A DNA stretch of 64,000 nt. It comes from Orobanche coerulescens. Its lineage: Eukaryota > Streptophyta > Magnoliopsida > Lamiales > Orobanchaceae. Position numbers and translations under genes: made by a program. Where the stretch lies: the NCBI GenBank assembly GCA_033398695.1, contig CM065815.1, positions 99,290,501 through 99,354,500 of the forward strand, in the 5' to 3' direction. Position 1 is the stretch's first letter. Every line of letters starts with the position of its first letter. The notes beneath the pieces were generated by a model. That model was not told the DNA's origin. It saw only the letters and a list, made by a program, of their open reading frames with translations, and ran no database searches. Positions 43,499 through 56,604 of this stretch are shown in pieces.

Positions 43499-44036
43499 CA
43501 TGTGTTGCGGTCAACACTTGTCGCTTTTCATTTTCTCTCCTCTTCTTCGAGCTTCTAGACGACTCCGGGCGGTGTAGGCGAGGTTTTCGGTGAGCACGGT
43601 TGAAACTCAAATCTTTCCAACTTCAAGTAAGGATCTATCAATCTTACGTCGTCTTCACCAAGGAATTGAGGTAATCCTTCCGTAGAACCCTAACTTTGGG
43701 GAAATTTGGGGATTTTGGGGATCTCGTTTCTCCAGCTGTTTTAACTCCAAATCATGATGGATTGTAGTTGAAAATGGTTGTATAGGTATGATTTCATGAT
43801 TTTCCTCAAGGTTTTGTGGATTGATTCCAAATCCTCCTTTGTAAATCGAGCAAAACCCATTACGCCCTCGTAGTACTCGATTAAATGGTCCTAAGGGTAG
43901 AACTTAGGATGGATTTTCGTGTCTCCAACAAATTGTAACGATTAAAGCCTCAATGTTTGTTAGGAGCGGGATTCGGAAGATAGTTCGGACCGTAACCTTG
44001 TTCGTCGTCTATTCCTTTGAGAGTAAGAAAGTTCAG

Positions 44037-44462
44037 GCAAGTACTTTATTGCATTAGTTTATGGCATGCATTTCTGTGATGGTTTAGAGAATGATGAGAG
44101 TTGAAAGGTTATTCTCGGGTACTCTCACTCGGGGATTGACTCGACGGGGTCACACGGGGACCTGGTGGCTTAGCGGCTGGACCGGGTCACGAGAGATACT
44201 TTGAGTGGACATCCTCACCTGGGGATTGCTCGACGGGGCACACAGGGACTTGGTGGCTTGAGGGCCGGACCGGGTCGCGAGGGTTGTCGGAGTGTTTTTA
44301 CTGGTGATTGATATTGATATTCCGAAATATCGTAAATTGAACTGTTTTGGGATTTTGAAATGATTTGGAAATGCCTGTGGATTAAAATAATTGTAATACT
44401 GTACTTGCACTAGCGGTTGTGGCTAACCCCATTGTTGGGGTGGAATGTTTTGTACATTTCAG
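44037..44462 (+). other. Candidate GC-AG intron in the A 5' LTR
   Basis: Donor CAG|GCAAGTAC at 44037; acceptor TGTACATTTCAG|GT ending 44462. CTAAC at 44423-44427 is followed by the hairpin CCCCATTGTTGGGG and then a T-rich stretch. 3' copy at 51066-51484. Layout parallels B and C. Confidence 0.45.
44113..44285 (+). repeat. Duplicated module in the A LTR
   Basis: Two units of about 95 bases, each with CTCGACGGGG, CACACGGGGACCTGGTGGCTT (slightly varied) and GGACCGGGTCACGAG. Inside the candidate intron. Confidence 0.8.
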
Positions 44463-44821
44463 GTATTCTCGAGGGACAGGAGCCCCCATGTGGCACACAC
44501 GGAGTTGACAAGCACACTGGATGTTAGAGAGCTCGCATCAGTCGTTGTATTTGTGATGTTGAGTCAGTTTTATGTACTGTATTATGGTTGGTTTTGAGTT
44601 GTACTTTGTCGTGTATTGTTTGCGTTCAGTGATGATTTGAAATATACTCTTTTGGCCGCGGCCGAGGCCTAACTTGTGTTTTGTAACCTTTGTTGGACTA
44701 TTATGTCATGGTTGTTATGTTTTGGATTGTGGTTAAATCTTGTGTGTCGTCAGCCTGGCGGGACCCTTGTGTGTCCTGTGGCGTGTAATATTCCCGGTTG
44801 GATCTGGGGGTGTTACATTTA

Positions 44822-44838
44822 TGGTATCAGAGCCTAGG
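44822..44838 (+). other. Primer binding site of family A
   Basis: TGGTATCAGAGCCTAGG, the canonical initiator-Met site, four bases after the LTR. Confidence 0.88.
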
Positions 44839-45055
44839 TTTCGGAAATACCTAGGCCTTGGGACATTCGATTGTCAAGTCGTAAGAGTCGTATAAACTGA
44901 TCGAGCTCAACACCGTGTGATGCTGTCGAGCCGTGTGACCCATGGTGGTAAGACTCCTTAACTCTCTTTGTGCCTTGTCGCTTTCATAGTAAGGTAGATT
45001 TAAGTTCCTTGAATTATGAACTGTTCTGATAACTTTAATCCTTCTATATCTCAGT

Positions 45056-46240
45056 ATGCTGAGAGGCCGTGGTGGACGTGGCGGACGTGGACGCGGCAGA
45101 GGCCGTGGTCGTGGTACCGCTAATGAATCTGGCACACACTCTAATGATGCATCTGATTCGGCATCCCATACGGAGCCGAACACCGCTTCTTTGAACCCGA
45201 GCGGTCAGCCAGATCCTACTGTAAGTCAAGAACCGTCGGCTGACACTAATGTGAATGCCGGCATAGCTGCTATACTCCAGCAGGTAGCGGCACAATTAGT
45301 CAAGTTGAATGAATCCGGACATCATGATCAACCCACAGATGAGAGTAAATGGCTTCAGGGGGTGATGAAGATGCAACCTCCTCGTTTTACTGGTGCGTCT
45401 GATACATTGGGATGGGAAGGATGGTTGTTTCAGTTTGGCAGAATTTTTGACGCCGTTGCGTGCCCCGAAGAAAGACGGGTCCCTATTGTACAGTACTTCC
45501 TTGACAAGGAGGCTGCGGATTGGTGGGAAGCTGCGAAACCTACGGATCGTGTGGCCACTTGGGCCGAGTTTAAAGCTGCGATAGAGGAAGAGTATTGCCC
45601 TTGGCCTATTAGAGAAAAACGAATTGCAGATTTCTTTACGGCAACACCTCAGGATGTACCTGTCACCGAGGCCATTGTTACGTATAATCAGCAACTCAAC
45701 CATGTTCGTGAGCAAGTAAGGACCGAAGCGGATAAAATCCGTTACTTTGATTTGAGAATGAAGCCCAGGATTCGTGAGGCTATGGCGGGTTTCAGATGCG
45801 TTACGTTGAAGGAATATCAGGATCGTGCTTTGGCTATCGAGATGGTCATTTCCACGTCAAGGTCGGGTATCGAGATGAAGAAGCCAAAGACGACCGGTGG
45901 TTTTTCAGGAAGTAAAAGTGGTGGGTTTCACAAATCTCAAGTTTCTCACTCCGCTATCGGGAATCATTCGGCCAAGCGGTAGTGCTCCGAGTTTACGACT
46001 GGGCCAGTCTTCTGCCTTTGGTAGAGGACAATGTTTCAATTGTAATCAAACAGGCCATCAGTGTCGGGAATGTCCACTTCCTCCCGTTATTTGTTTTACA
46101 TGCGGTCAAGCCGGTCATCGGGCGGCTCATTGCGAGGCTGCCACCAAAATTGTTAAACAGCAGAGTTCGGCACCAACTCCGAGTGTGAACCCAGGGACTA
46201 CATCTAATCAGCCGCAATGCACTGGGACGTGGAAGAGGTC
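45056..46240 (+). pseudogene. Gag of family A, frameshifted
   Basis: ATG 45056 begins an RGG-like basic N-terminus (MLRGRGGRGGRGRGRGRG). The gag core (about 45360-45860) has GWEGWLFQFGRIFDAVACPE, VQYFLDKEAADWWEAAKP and WAEFKAAIEEEYCPWPIREK, typical of chromovirus gag. The first frame stops at 45982. Before that, near 45930, the coding line moves to another frame, which holds two zinc knuckles: CFNCNQTGHQCREC (46031-46072) and CFTCGQAGHRAAHC (46093-46134). Family role: nucleocapsid assembly and RNA packaging. Confidence 0.88.
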
Positions 46241-46272
46241 GAGGTCGGTGGGATCGTCAAGCTGCATCGAGT

Positions 46273-46887
46273 GTGGGTTCGGTGCAGCCAAGAGTGTACC
46301 AGATGAGGCGTGCAGACGAAACAGAGGCTCCGGTAGCTGCAGGTATCACGCAAATACTTTCTCAACCTGTATCGGTATTATTTGATTCGGGAGCTACCCA
46401 TTCGTTCATTGCTCTTGATTGTGTGAAACGTTTGGGTCTTGGGTGTTTGATTGAGTGCGAACCATTCGTAGTAAGCACTCCTAGTGGAGAGCGTTTGATT
46501 GGGAACCAAGAGATTAAAAATTGTCTCGTGTATATCGGGAGTCGAGATTGGCCTTCAGACCTCATAGTGGTAGATCTGAAAGGAGAGGATGTAATTCTGG
46601 GAGATGATTGGTTAAATCGCCATGGTGCTATCATGAACTACAGGACGCGAACTATTTCTATAATAGCGGAAGATGGTGTCGAGCACACTTTCTTGGGTCG
46701 TAAACCGGGTAGTTCAGGTGGAGTGATTTCCGCCGTTAAGGCGATAAGATTGTTAAAACAAGACTGTATTGGTTATTGGTGTTACGCCATGAGCACAAAT
46801 GGCGGTGAAGCCGATTTATTATCCATTCCAGTTGTGAATGAATACCCAGATGTATTTCCGGATGACCTAAGGACTACCTCCATCTAG
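46273..46887 (+). pseudogene. Aspartic protease of family A
   Basis: Open for 204 codons, with ILSQPVSVLFDSGATHSFI; catalytic DSGAT starts at 46384. Also LIVVDLKGEDVILGDDWLNR (the ILG-type flap) and VVNEYPDVFPDDL leading to RT. The stop at 46885-46887 separates it from the RT frame by a frameshift. Protease fold residues look intact. Confidence 0.87.
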
Positions 46888-47831
46888 AGAAGTAGAGTTT
46901 CCTATTGACCTTGTGCCAAGCGCAAAGACTGCTTCCCGAGCGCCTTATCGTATGGCACCCTCAGAGATGTTGGAACTGAAGAAACAATTGGGCGAGCTTC
47001 TGGATAAAGGGTACATCCGACCTAGTGCATCACCTTGGGGTGCGCCGGTCCTTTTCGTTAAGAAGAAGGATGGATCGCTCCTATGCATTGATTATCGGGA
47101 ATTGAATAAGTTAACTATTAAGAACAAATATCCTTTACCTCGGATAGACGATTTGTTCAACCAACTTCAGGGTGCCACAGTATTCTCTAAAATTGATTTG
47201 CGATCGGGATATTACCAGCTGAGGATTCGGGATTTTGACATTCCGAAGACTGCCTTCCGTACTCGGTACGGTCATTACGAATTTGTGGTTATGCCATTTG
47301 GCACGACCAACGCTCTGCCGTGTTTATGCGGTTGATGAACAAAGTTTTCATTGACTATCTTGATAAATTTGTGGTCGTTTTCATTGATGATATTCTTGTC
47401 TACTCCTAATGATGAAGATCATGCTAAACATCTCCGAATGGTGTTGAACACTTTGAGAATGGAGAAACTTTACGCTAAATTCTCAAAGTGCGAGTTCTGG
47501 CTTAAAGAGGTGACATTTCTTGGTCACGTAATTTCGGCTGATGGAGTTCGAGTGGATCCCCAAAAGATAGCGGCCATTGTTGAGTGGGAACCCCTAGGAA
47601 TGTGAAGGAGACCAGAGCTTTCTAGGGCTTGCCATTATCGCAGTTCGTCGAAGGATTTTCAAAAATCGCTCGACCACTTACTCGCTTGCTCCAAAATCTC
47701 GAAATTGAGTGGACGGATGAGAGGCAAAACAGTTTTGATGAGCTTAAACGACGATTAACTTCGGCGCCCGTGTTATCATTACCTCGGGGCACCGACGATT
47801 ACGAGGTGTACGGTGATGCTTAGGACTTGGA
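46888..47831 (+). pseudogene. Reverse transcriptase of family A, broken
   Basis: From 46913: [80 protein letters not shown] and [11 protein letters not shown], then a stop at 47333-47335. The active-site block FIDDILVYS is in another frame with its two Asp codons at 47386-47391, immediately before TAA. The thumb ([20 protein letters not shown]) runs in the frame 47351-47605 and the connection (FSKIARPLTRLLQ) in 47629-47823. At least four breaks. Confidence 0.9.
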
Positions 47832-48215
47832 TTGGGTTGTGTTTTGATGCAAAGAGGTAGAGTGATTTCATATGCGTCCCGACAATTGAAACCATATGAA
47901 ATGAATTACCCTACCCATGATTTAGAGTTATCGGCGGTTGTATTCGCGCTAAAAATTTGGAGGCATTATCTTTATGGTTCCCCGTGTAAAATCTACACGG
48001 ATCACAAAAGTCTAAAATATATATTTAGCCAAAAGGAGCTAAATATGAGACAACGTCGATGGTTGGAGCTGATTAAGGATTACGACCTGGAAATATTATA
48101 TCATCCAGGAAAAGCTAATGTGGTAGCGGACGCATTAAGTCGGAAACTCGTAGCCCTCCAAATGCTGAGTATGCTTACATCTCAACACGAGATCCGTCGA
48201 GACATAATTAGGTAA
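47832..48215 (+). pseudogene. RNase H domain of family A
   Basis: Frame of 127 codons: [51 protein letters not shown] and [15 protein letters not shown]. Typical single RNase H of chromoviruses, with a stop at 48213-48215. The following about 330 bases (48216-48550) are the decayed RNase H-integrase linker. Confidence 0.88.
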
Positions 48216-49692
48216 GATATAGAGATTTGGCTCCAGAAAGTTCAAGGCCAATTATGTACTTTGGAGATCACGCTGCCCTGATCAACGAAGTCAAGTCGAA
48301 GCAATTTGAGGATCCATTACTAGTCCACTAAGGAAGGATGTAATGAGAGGAAAAGCTCCAGGATTTATGATTCAGATGACGGTGTTTTAAAGTTTAGAGG
48401 TAGACTTTGTATACTGCAGACGTCGAACTTAAGCACCATATTGAGGGAAGCGCACACTACACCGTATTCTCTTCACCCGACGAGCAAAATGTATAAGGAC
48501 GTGAAGAATAACTATTGGTGGAGCAATATGAAGAATGATGTTGAAGAGTTCGTTTGAAATGCTTGACGTGTCAACAAGTCAAGGTTGAACATCAACGGCC
48601 GGGTTGCTTAAATAGCTACCAATCCGGAATGGAAATGGGAGGATATAACGATGGATTTTGTCACCAACATGCCGAGCACGCGCAGTGGATGAACATGATT
48701 TGGGTTATTGTCGATCGACTAACCAAGTCAGCTCACTTTCGGGAATTAAGGATAATTGGGGGCCCGAAAAACTAGCTCGTGTATTCATCGCGGAAATTGT
48801 AAGGTTACACGGGACTCCTAAGAGCATTATTTCCGATCGAGACGGTAGATTTGTGTCGCACTTTTGGCAATCCGTTCATCGAGCTTTAGGGACGGAACTG
48901 AGGCTCAGTACATCGTACCATCCTCAGACTGATGGGCAGTCTGAACGGACAATTCAGACTCTTGAGGACATGCTGCGAGCATGTGCCCTAAATTGGAAGC
49001 ATGACTGGGAATCGCATTTGCCACTAATCGAATTTGCCTACAATAATAGTTGGCATGCGTCGATTAAGATGGCACCGTTTGAGGCTTTATATGGACGGAA
49101 ATGTAAGTCACCATTGTGTTGGGATGATTCCTCTGAACTGATTGGGACGGAGCCGGATATGTTAGTGGAGACCCGGGAAAAGATCTCTTTGATTCGCGAG
49201 AGGCTTTTGGTCGCCCAAAGCCGACAGAAGTCCTATGCCGATAATCGACGTCGACCGCTAGAGTTTGAAGTCGGCGATCATGTGTTGATAAAAGTATCGC
49301 CAACCCGGGGAATTTATCGCTTTGGGAAGAAAGGTAAACTCAGTCCGAGATATGTTGGGCCATTCGAGATTATAGAACGGATTGGCGAACTTGCTTACCG
49401 TGTGGGCCTTCCGCCTTCACTGGGTCATGTGCATAATGTATTTCATGTTTCGCAATTGAGGAAATACGTACCGGACCCTAAGCATATCATTGATTTTGGG
49501 GAGATTGAATTAAATTCCGATGTCACCTTTGAGGAAAAACCAATCCAGATTTTGGAGCGTCGGGTAAAACAACTTAAACGTAAAGTTATTCCCTTGGTCA
49601 AAGTACAATGGTCGAGACATGGATCGGAAGAAGCCACGTGGGAGACAGAAGAGCATATGAAGTCTAGATACCCCGAATTATTCACTTCGTAA
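48216..49692 (+). pseudogene. Integrase with C-terminal chromodomain of family A
   Basis: The zinc-binding part is shifted: CLTCQQVKVEHQRPGCL is in the frame from 48554, earlier parts in others. From about 48760 one frame is open to 49692 with IISDRDGRFVSHFWQSVHRA, STSYHPQTDGQSERTIQTLE (catalytic Glu), EFAYNNSWHASIKMAPFEAL, the GPY/F module (LSPRYVGPFEIIERIGELAY) and VFHVSQLRKY. The last about 50 residues form a chromodomain: EEKPIQILERRVKQLKRKVI, VKVQWSRHGSEEATWETEEH and SRYPELF. Chromodomains direct chromoviruses to marked chromatin. Stop at 49690-49692. Confidence 0.92.
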
Positions 49693-49710
49693 GTTTCGGG
49701 ACGAAACTTA

Positions 49711-49727
49711 TTCTTAGGGGGAGAGAA
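49711..49727 (+). other. Polypurine tract of family A
   Basis: TTCTTAGGGGGAGAGAA before the 3' LTR, after GTTTCGGGACGAAACTTA which is shared with B and C. Confidence 0.8.
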
Positions 49728-51839
49728 TGTAATAATCGTACCTTTTATCGCTTATAATTAGGAATTCAGGAACTTTGTAGTTTGGTTCGTAAATTTTTCG
49801 AACATTGGTATCATGTGTTTGATTCGAAATTGAGCCTGTATGTTATGTTTCTTGTTAGTATTCCGTTAATATCCGTCATCGTGGAGTCGAACCGCTTGCA
49901 TCGCTTCTGCAACCCAGGATTAGCGTGCGCTACTTTATATGGGTAGCGTACGCAACGGTAGTTGTAGGCTAACACGCGCTAGTACAAGAGGTTACGCACG
50001 CTAACCGGCAGCATGGGGCAGTCCAGAGAGCACTGGACTGGGACTAAAAATTGAGATAGCGCACGCTAAGGCATCATAGTAGCGCACGCTAGGGGAACAG
50101 GTAGCGCACGCCACTGTTGGGTGTTAGCGCGCGCTAAGTGACCCGGACAGTAAGGACAGTGAGGTCTGGACTTTAGCCGGACCAACGGGTAACGTGCGCT
50201 AAGACGGTTCGTTGCGTGCGCTAACTCGTCGGTCGTAGCGCACGCTATTCGGTCGTAACGCACGCTAACGGTGTGTACAGAAGGGTTTCTGAACAGGGCA
50301 GAAGGTTCTGGACTTAGATTGGACATCAGATAGCGCGCGCTAAGGCGGAAGCTGCGCGCGCTAACTCGGCGATACAGCGCACGCTAACTCGATTGAGTAG
50401 CGCACGCTATCGGATGTGGTGCACACCAGCTCGGCTGGGCAGAAGGGTCTGGGCTGTAGACCTAGGCCGATAGCGCACGCTATTCGGTAAGCGTTAGCGC
50501 GCGCTAAGGCGCACTTATATAAATACATGTGTTGCGGTCAACACTTGTCATTTTTCATTTTCTCTCCTCTTCTTCGAGCTTCTAGACGACTCCAGGGCAG
50601 TGTAGGCGAGGTTTTCGGCGGAGCACGGTTGAAACTCAAATCTTTCCAACTTCAAGTAAGGATCTATCAATCTTACGTCGTCTTCACCAAGGAATTGAGG
50701 TAATCCTTCCGTAGAACCTTAACTTTGGGGAAATTTGGGGATTTTGGGGATCTCGTTTCTCCAGCTGTTTTAACTCCAAATCATGATGGATTGTAGTTGA
50801 AAATGGTTGTATAGGTATGATTTCATGATTTTCCTCAAGGTTCTGTGGATTGATTCCAAATCCTCCTTTGTAAATCGAGCAAAACCCATTACGCCCTCGT
50901 AGTACTCGATTAAATGGTCCTAAGGGTAGAACTTAGGATGGATTTTCGTGTCTCCAACAAATTGTAACGATTAAAGCCTCAATGTTTGTTAGGAGCGGGA
51001 TTCGGAAGATAGTTCGGATCGTAACCTTGTTCGTCGTCTATTCCTTTGAGAGTAAGAAAGTTCAGGCAAGTACTTTATTGCATTAGTTTATGGCATGCAT
51101 TTCTGTGATGGTTTAGAGAATGATGAGAGTTGAAAGGTTATTCTCGGTACTCTCACTCGGGGATTGACTCGACGGGTCACACGGGACCTGGTGGCTTAGC
51201 GGCCGGACCGGTCACGAGAGATACTTTGAGTGGACATCCTCACCGGGATTGCTCGACGGGCACACAGGACTTGGTGGCTTGAGGGCCGGACCGGTCGCGA
51301 GGGTTGTCGGAGTGTTTTTACCGGTGATTGATATTGATATTCGGAATATCGTAAATTGAATCAAGCTTTTGGGATTTTGAAATGATTTGGAAATGCCTGT
51401 GGATTAAAATAATTGTAATACTATACTTGCACTAGCGGTTGTGGCTAACCCCATTGTTGGGGTGGAATGTTTTGTACATTTCAGGTATTCTCGAGGGACA
51501 GGAGCCCCCATGTGGCACACACGGAGTTGACAAGCACACTGGATGTTAGAGAGCTCGCATCAGTCGTTGTATTTGTGATGTTGAGTCAGTTTTATGTACT
51601 GTATTATGGTTGGTTTTGAGTTGTACTTTGTCGTGTATTGTTTGCGTTCAGTGATGATTTGAAATATACTCTTTTGGCCGCGGCCGAGGCCTAACTTGTG
51701 TTTTGTAACCTTTGTTGGACTATTATGTCATGGTTGTTATGTTTTGGATTGTGGTTAAATCTTGTGTGTCGTCAGCCTGGCGGGACCCTTGTGTGTCCTG
51801 TGGCGTGTAATATTCCCGGTTGGATCTGGGGGTGTTACA
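49728..51839 (+). repeat. 3' LTR of family A (2112 bp)
   Basis: Pair of 42716-44817. Boxes at 49920-50506 with full-length last boxes; TATA at 50516. Several G-runs in the duplicated module (about 51145-51300) are one base shorter than in the 5' copy. Confidence 0.92.
49920..50506. promoter_or_regulatory. Palindromic box array in the A 3' LTR
   Basis: The same about eighteen boxes as in the 5' LTR, nearly all intact TAGCGCRCGCTA forms. Confidence 0.88.
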
Positions 51840-51844
51840 ACAAC

Positions 51845-53892
51845 ATGTTTCAAAAATTCTTCTACCTCGAGGACCAAAATGTTTTGAGATATTTTCGATG
51901 TTTAGAAACACTTATACTTAGACCTGAGGGTCGGATATTCTGAAAGTTTTTCACTAAAAGAAAGGTGTCCTCATTTTTGTTCAAACGCAAGATGATTTTC
52001 AAAGTCTCGAAAATGATGTTTGTTCAACTTTTTGTAAAATGATACTCAAGATCAACTGGTGTTTCCAAACTGTTTTCAAAAGGTGGTTTTCGTTTTTTTT
52101 TTAAACCCATCATTTCCTGCTTGTGGTCGGAGAAGGTGAGTATGATGTTGGTATTGTTGTTAGGGTGTTAGCCCTCCGAATTGTGATTGAATTGGTGGTG
52201 TGAACGTTGAGTCGTTTGCCACGCATATGTTTTGTTATCCCCTGGTGGAATGTGTGATGACGATCTTTAATGTTGTCATTTCGTAGTGACTTGCGTGTTA
52301 TCGCACCTGTGTGAGCTGTTAAAGCTTGGGTTTGTACGTTTGTGTACATGTGTGATTGTTTCATGATGTTTGTAATTATATGCTGGTTATTGTTCGGGCC
52401 ATTAAGGTTGCCGAACGATACCGTCGTTGTTGTAGTGTTTGTGTGTGTATTACTTTACGATGGTAATCGTTGTATATGATATGTGTTATGATTCCTTGTT
52501 GTGCTGAGTTGGCATCTCCGGTTTGTTGTTTTGTGATGTTACGTCCCATTGTATCTAGCATTTGTATTTTCGGTATGCCGAGCCGAGGCATTTCAACCGT
52601 GATGTGTCGGGGCATGTACGTGCAAATTGTCCTTCTCGTCAGTAACGCATTTCAAGTGCGGACTTGAGGGACATATAATTCAATTTTTCGAATTGGCTAC
52701 CGAGACTTTCGGAGTTCGCGCTTCAGCATAGATATCAGGATCGGCTCTGAGAGGCCCATGGGAGATTTTTCTGTTGGTTGCTTTTTATGTTGTTACCTTG
52801 CTTCTGTTGTTGTGAGTTGCGGGGACGACATTTCTTTTATAAGAGGTCGAATGTAATACCCGTATTGTTTTTGGACTCCTGTATTTCCTCTTTCTCAGGT
52901 CTATCGACTCGCTCGTGTTCGTTGATACTTTCTGAACTTGTTCTGTATTTCGGTTTAATCGTTCGAACGAGCTGTGATCTTGTTTTGGGTCGATCTGGTT
53001 ATCGCTGTGACTTTTCCGAGTTCGGTTCGATTCTTGTGAACCTTGTTCGGAAAAACATCTTTTGATTCTACTAATTCTTTTATTCGAAGTGGATCGGATT
53101 TAGAACTTCTATATTTTCGACTCTGTCGGCTCGTTTATGTTCGTTGACATTTTCTGAGCTTGTCCTGACCCTTGTTTTTGTTGATCGAACGAGCATGGTA
53201 TTGTTTCGGAATAACTCGTTTGTCGTTGTGACTTTTCAATTTTTATTACCTTTCCTGTGGATCTTGTGTGAATGCACATGTTGTTGTTTTCACCGGATCA
53301 TATATTGTCTCGAGTCGAGATGTGAACCTTGGAGTTGTTGTTTGAATTTTATTGTTCTTCGTGATTCGAACATGATTGTTCGATTTTTGTTGTCTCGATC
53401 ATTGTGGTTCGATCGTTTGATTATTCGGTTTTTGTTGATCTCGTTTCGTGGTTGTTGAGCATTCAGACTCCTTCCTAATTTCCTTAAGTTCGGGAAATTA
53501 GTCTCGTTTTCGATCTTCCAACCCTTGGGCGGTGGAATTTCGTATTTTTTCAACGTTCGGCTCGCATTTTGATTGAGGTACCGTTGGGTTGGCCAATCAT
53601 ATTGATTTTGTTCGTTGTGTTTTGTGATTGTTCGGATAATTGACTTGACTATATTATCCATTTCATGACGCTTGTCACTTGTTGGTTTTATTATATCTGT
53701 AACGGCGACGTTGTGTTGGTCGTCGTGGAGCGTGTTTTCACACCGTATATTCCGTTGCGTTGTTTGTAACGTTTCACCGTTGGGCATTAGTTACGCATTT
53801 CTTGTGTATCTCGTTGAGTTTTCTTGGCGGGATGTTGCTCCTCCCTACTTATTTTAAGTTTCGGGACGAAACTTCTTTTAAGTAGGGTAGAA
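51845..53892 (+). other. B internal region 2, right part
   Basis: Resumes after the ACAAC duplication at the point equal to about 38384 and matches internal 1 to its PPT (AAGTAGGGTAGAA). Includes the second, further decayed zinc knuckle at 52648-52689. Confidence 0.85.
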
Positions 53893-56604
53893 TGTAATAT
53901 CCGCAATTTTCGATTTTCGGTAAATTTCTTTTTTCGGTCGGAGTCCGTTTTGACGACTCGCTCGTGACCGTTTCGTCATTCTGAGAGTATTTAGTTCTGC
54001 ACTTTCTGTCGTCCGAGTTCGTTTCGGTGTCGTTTTGTTAAGTTCCGTGTTCTTAAGCGACTTTCCCGCACTTGAGTTCGATTCTTGCGAGTCTCGTTCG
54101 AAACTGTCGTTTCGGGTTTCTCGTAAGTTCATTTAACGTTGTTTCATGTGTTGTGAATTTCGGTTTGGTTATTCGTTGTCGTATCGTGATTTTTCGGACA
54201 CGTGGGGCTGTTTTGTAATTTCCCAAAGTTGTGGGTATGTCGTCATACCCATTTCTGAGATGTTCTGTTGCTGTCTCTATGAGTTGTTAGCACACGCTAC
54301 GCTTTGTGGCTAGCGCGCACTAGGTTGCCGAAGTTAGCGCACGCTAAGTGTTGCCGTTAGCGCGCGCTAACGGGTGGTGCAGAACAGTCCAGAGGCTACT
54401 GGACTGGGTTAGAACGTTGGTTAGCGCACGCTATTTGGTAACATAGCGCGCGCTAGGGTGCATTGGTAGCGCACGCTGGGGGAGGATAGCGCGCGCTATC
54501 CGGTACTTCAGGGCAGTCCAGGAGCTACTGGACTGGGTCTGGGGGTCTCGTTAGCGCACGCTAACATTTGTAGCTAGCACGCGCTAACTGTACATTTTGG
54601 TAGAACGTTTTGTTCTGATGCTTCGATAGCGCGCGCTAATCAGGTAGTATTAGCGCATGCTAAGCTGTCCAGTATATAAACTGGACAGCAGTCATTACTC
54701 TTCATTTTTCTTCATTTATTCTTCTTCCTCCGCGGGTTGAGACGAGGGCGACTAGGTCTTGGGCTCCTGGCCGATTTCTACTCCATCCAAGGTGTTTTGG
54801 AGTATCCTAGGTGATTATAACATCATCTAATCCATTGTTCTTCACCGAATCAAGGCATTTTTTCTTGAATCCCTAGAGTTGACTTTTTGGGAGTTTTGTT
54901 CTTGATTTCGTTTTCTATCCATTTTTGACGAACCAATTGTTGTCAAATGATGTTGTTAAACATATCCTATGGATTGTATATCCATATTTTGACTCGGAAT
55001 TCCGTTTTCGTGTTTTGTCGGGACGAATCGTGTTCTTGGCCGTTTTGGGGGAAACATTTGAACTTTCCTCATTCGTTCTTTGAATTCAACGGCTTTAAGT
55101 CGTGCTATGGAATTCATTTTCATTGTTGTTATTGTTGTTCGTAGTTTATTGTCGCGGATTAGCGCTCGGTGGAGTCGGCGGGTTCGTAATCGGTTCGTGC
55201 CAACCTACTTCGATCGGTTCTTCGCGTTTGTGGTTACTCGAGGCAAGTACCTTGTCCATACAATTCTTGTTTTATGAATATGATAATTAGTGATCGTCTC
55301 TTTGTGTTTATTTGATCGTTTGAATCTCACTTTCATAGATTCGGTTAGCCTTGTTAAAGGCCCTCTTTCAAAATGCGCGTGTTTTGTGGACATTGTGTTC
55401 GTGGATGGTTACGTGAATTACTATGAATACACTTGGTGTTGTCGTTGTGCTTTGATAATATATATGTATATATATTATCTCTTATTAGTGCGTTGTAATT
55501 TGACCATTGCGTCGCGTATTGTGTTTGTTGCCATTGAGTGAATTACTTGGATATAATTGATGTGATATGTTATTTGTGTGAATGTGTAGATATGGTTGAA
55601 GGTCTATGGTGACACATAGCACGTGATCATGTGGTCAGGATGCAACAAGTGATTGATCCAACCGTGAGAGCCTGAGATAATCTACGGTGGCACATGGCAT
55701 GCGATCATGTGGCCAGGATGCAACAAGTGATTGATCCAACCGTGAGATGTGTGTGATTTGTTTCGCTAGCCAGCTCGGGAGGGTCCTTCGAGGCCTCAAG
55801 TGGGATTTTTGGCTTCGTCCCGGTCCTAGGCGATGCGCGTGCGTGGTTATGTTTTGTTGATTTTTATGTCCGTCGAGGACACATGATGTTGGGCTCTGGC
55901 CCTGTGAATTGTTGTCGGTTTTCTATTTGCGAAACAAAACCTTTGGGCTGTCATCCCTGTTGATTTTGGTAAGAGAAGGATTCTGAAATCCTAAATTGTT
56001 TTCTATTAAAACTCTCGATGGCATTTTAAACTGTTTTATAAATTGTTTCCCTTGATTTGTGATCTTTCGGTTTTGGAATGTTTTAGCCAAACTCATGCCT
56101 CGGGAAGTACTTTTCGTTACGTTTGGATCTTTGAGGATTCCTGGTTATTGTTATTCGTGGAATGTGAATTGTATGGCTCGTATTTGCACTTTGTTCTTGC
56201 ACTAGCAAAAAAGTGGAGTTTTGCTAACCCCCGAGTATTCGGGGGGTGGATGTCTGTTTTTGCATTCAGGTTTGAAAGCATAACACATGATCGGCACGAA
56301 GGATGATGAAAGATGAACGATACTAATCACACGAGGACCCATTTGATGTCATATTGGTTTAGTTGTATTTTATTTCCGCTGCAGTATTCTTTCCCCGTTG
56401 TACGAGAGTGTGTTGTATTCGACCCCTGCGTGGGCATGTATTGTAATTGAGTTGTATGTATTTATTGAAAGACCAAATCGGTCTACTAAGTCATTTTAGC
56501 CTTAAAGGCGTTGTTGAGTTGTTCGGTTTTGTTACCAGCCTGGTAGAACCTTGAGGAAAGGTTCTACGGCGTGTAATATCCCTGAGCGGATTGGGGGTGT
56601 TACA
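53893..56604 (+). repeat. Family B LTR3 (2712 bp)
   Basis: Full-length partner of LTR1. Boxes 54287-54663, TATA palindrome 54664-54689, candidate intron 55243-56269. Followed by CTTAG, the right outer duplication. Confidence 0.9.
54287..54663. promoter_or_regulatory. Palindromic box array in B LTR3
   Basis: Twelve boxes as in LTR1; the eleventh is AGCGCGCGCT and the twelfth AGCGCATGCT here. Confidence 0.85.

Larger units (their letters stand above)
42716..44817 (+). repeat. 5' LTR of family A (2102 bp)
   Basis: TGTAATAATCGTACC to TCTGGGGGTGTTACA. Eighteen palindromic boxes, TATA at 43489, candidate intron 44037-44462. Differs from the 3' copy mostly by 1-3-base contractions clustered at 43130-43480. 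Confidence 0.92.
42716..51839 (+). mobile_element. Ty3/gypsy chromovirus, Tekay-like, family A (coding)
   Basis: LTRs 42716-44817 and 49728-51839, initiator-Met PBS, gag with two zinc knuckles, protease, RT, RNase H, integrase with chromodomain, and PPT. Perfect duplication ACAAC (42711-42715, 51840-51844) within B internal 2. Gag-pol is broken in several places. It is the youngest Tekay-like insertion here by nesting. Confidence 0.93.

Noticed and set aside
45056..45295. Minus-strand frames over the family A gag N-terminus
   Set aside because: They are shadows of the GC-rich Arg/Gly coding strand; gag domains are on the plus strand.
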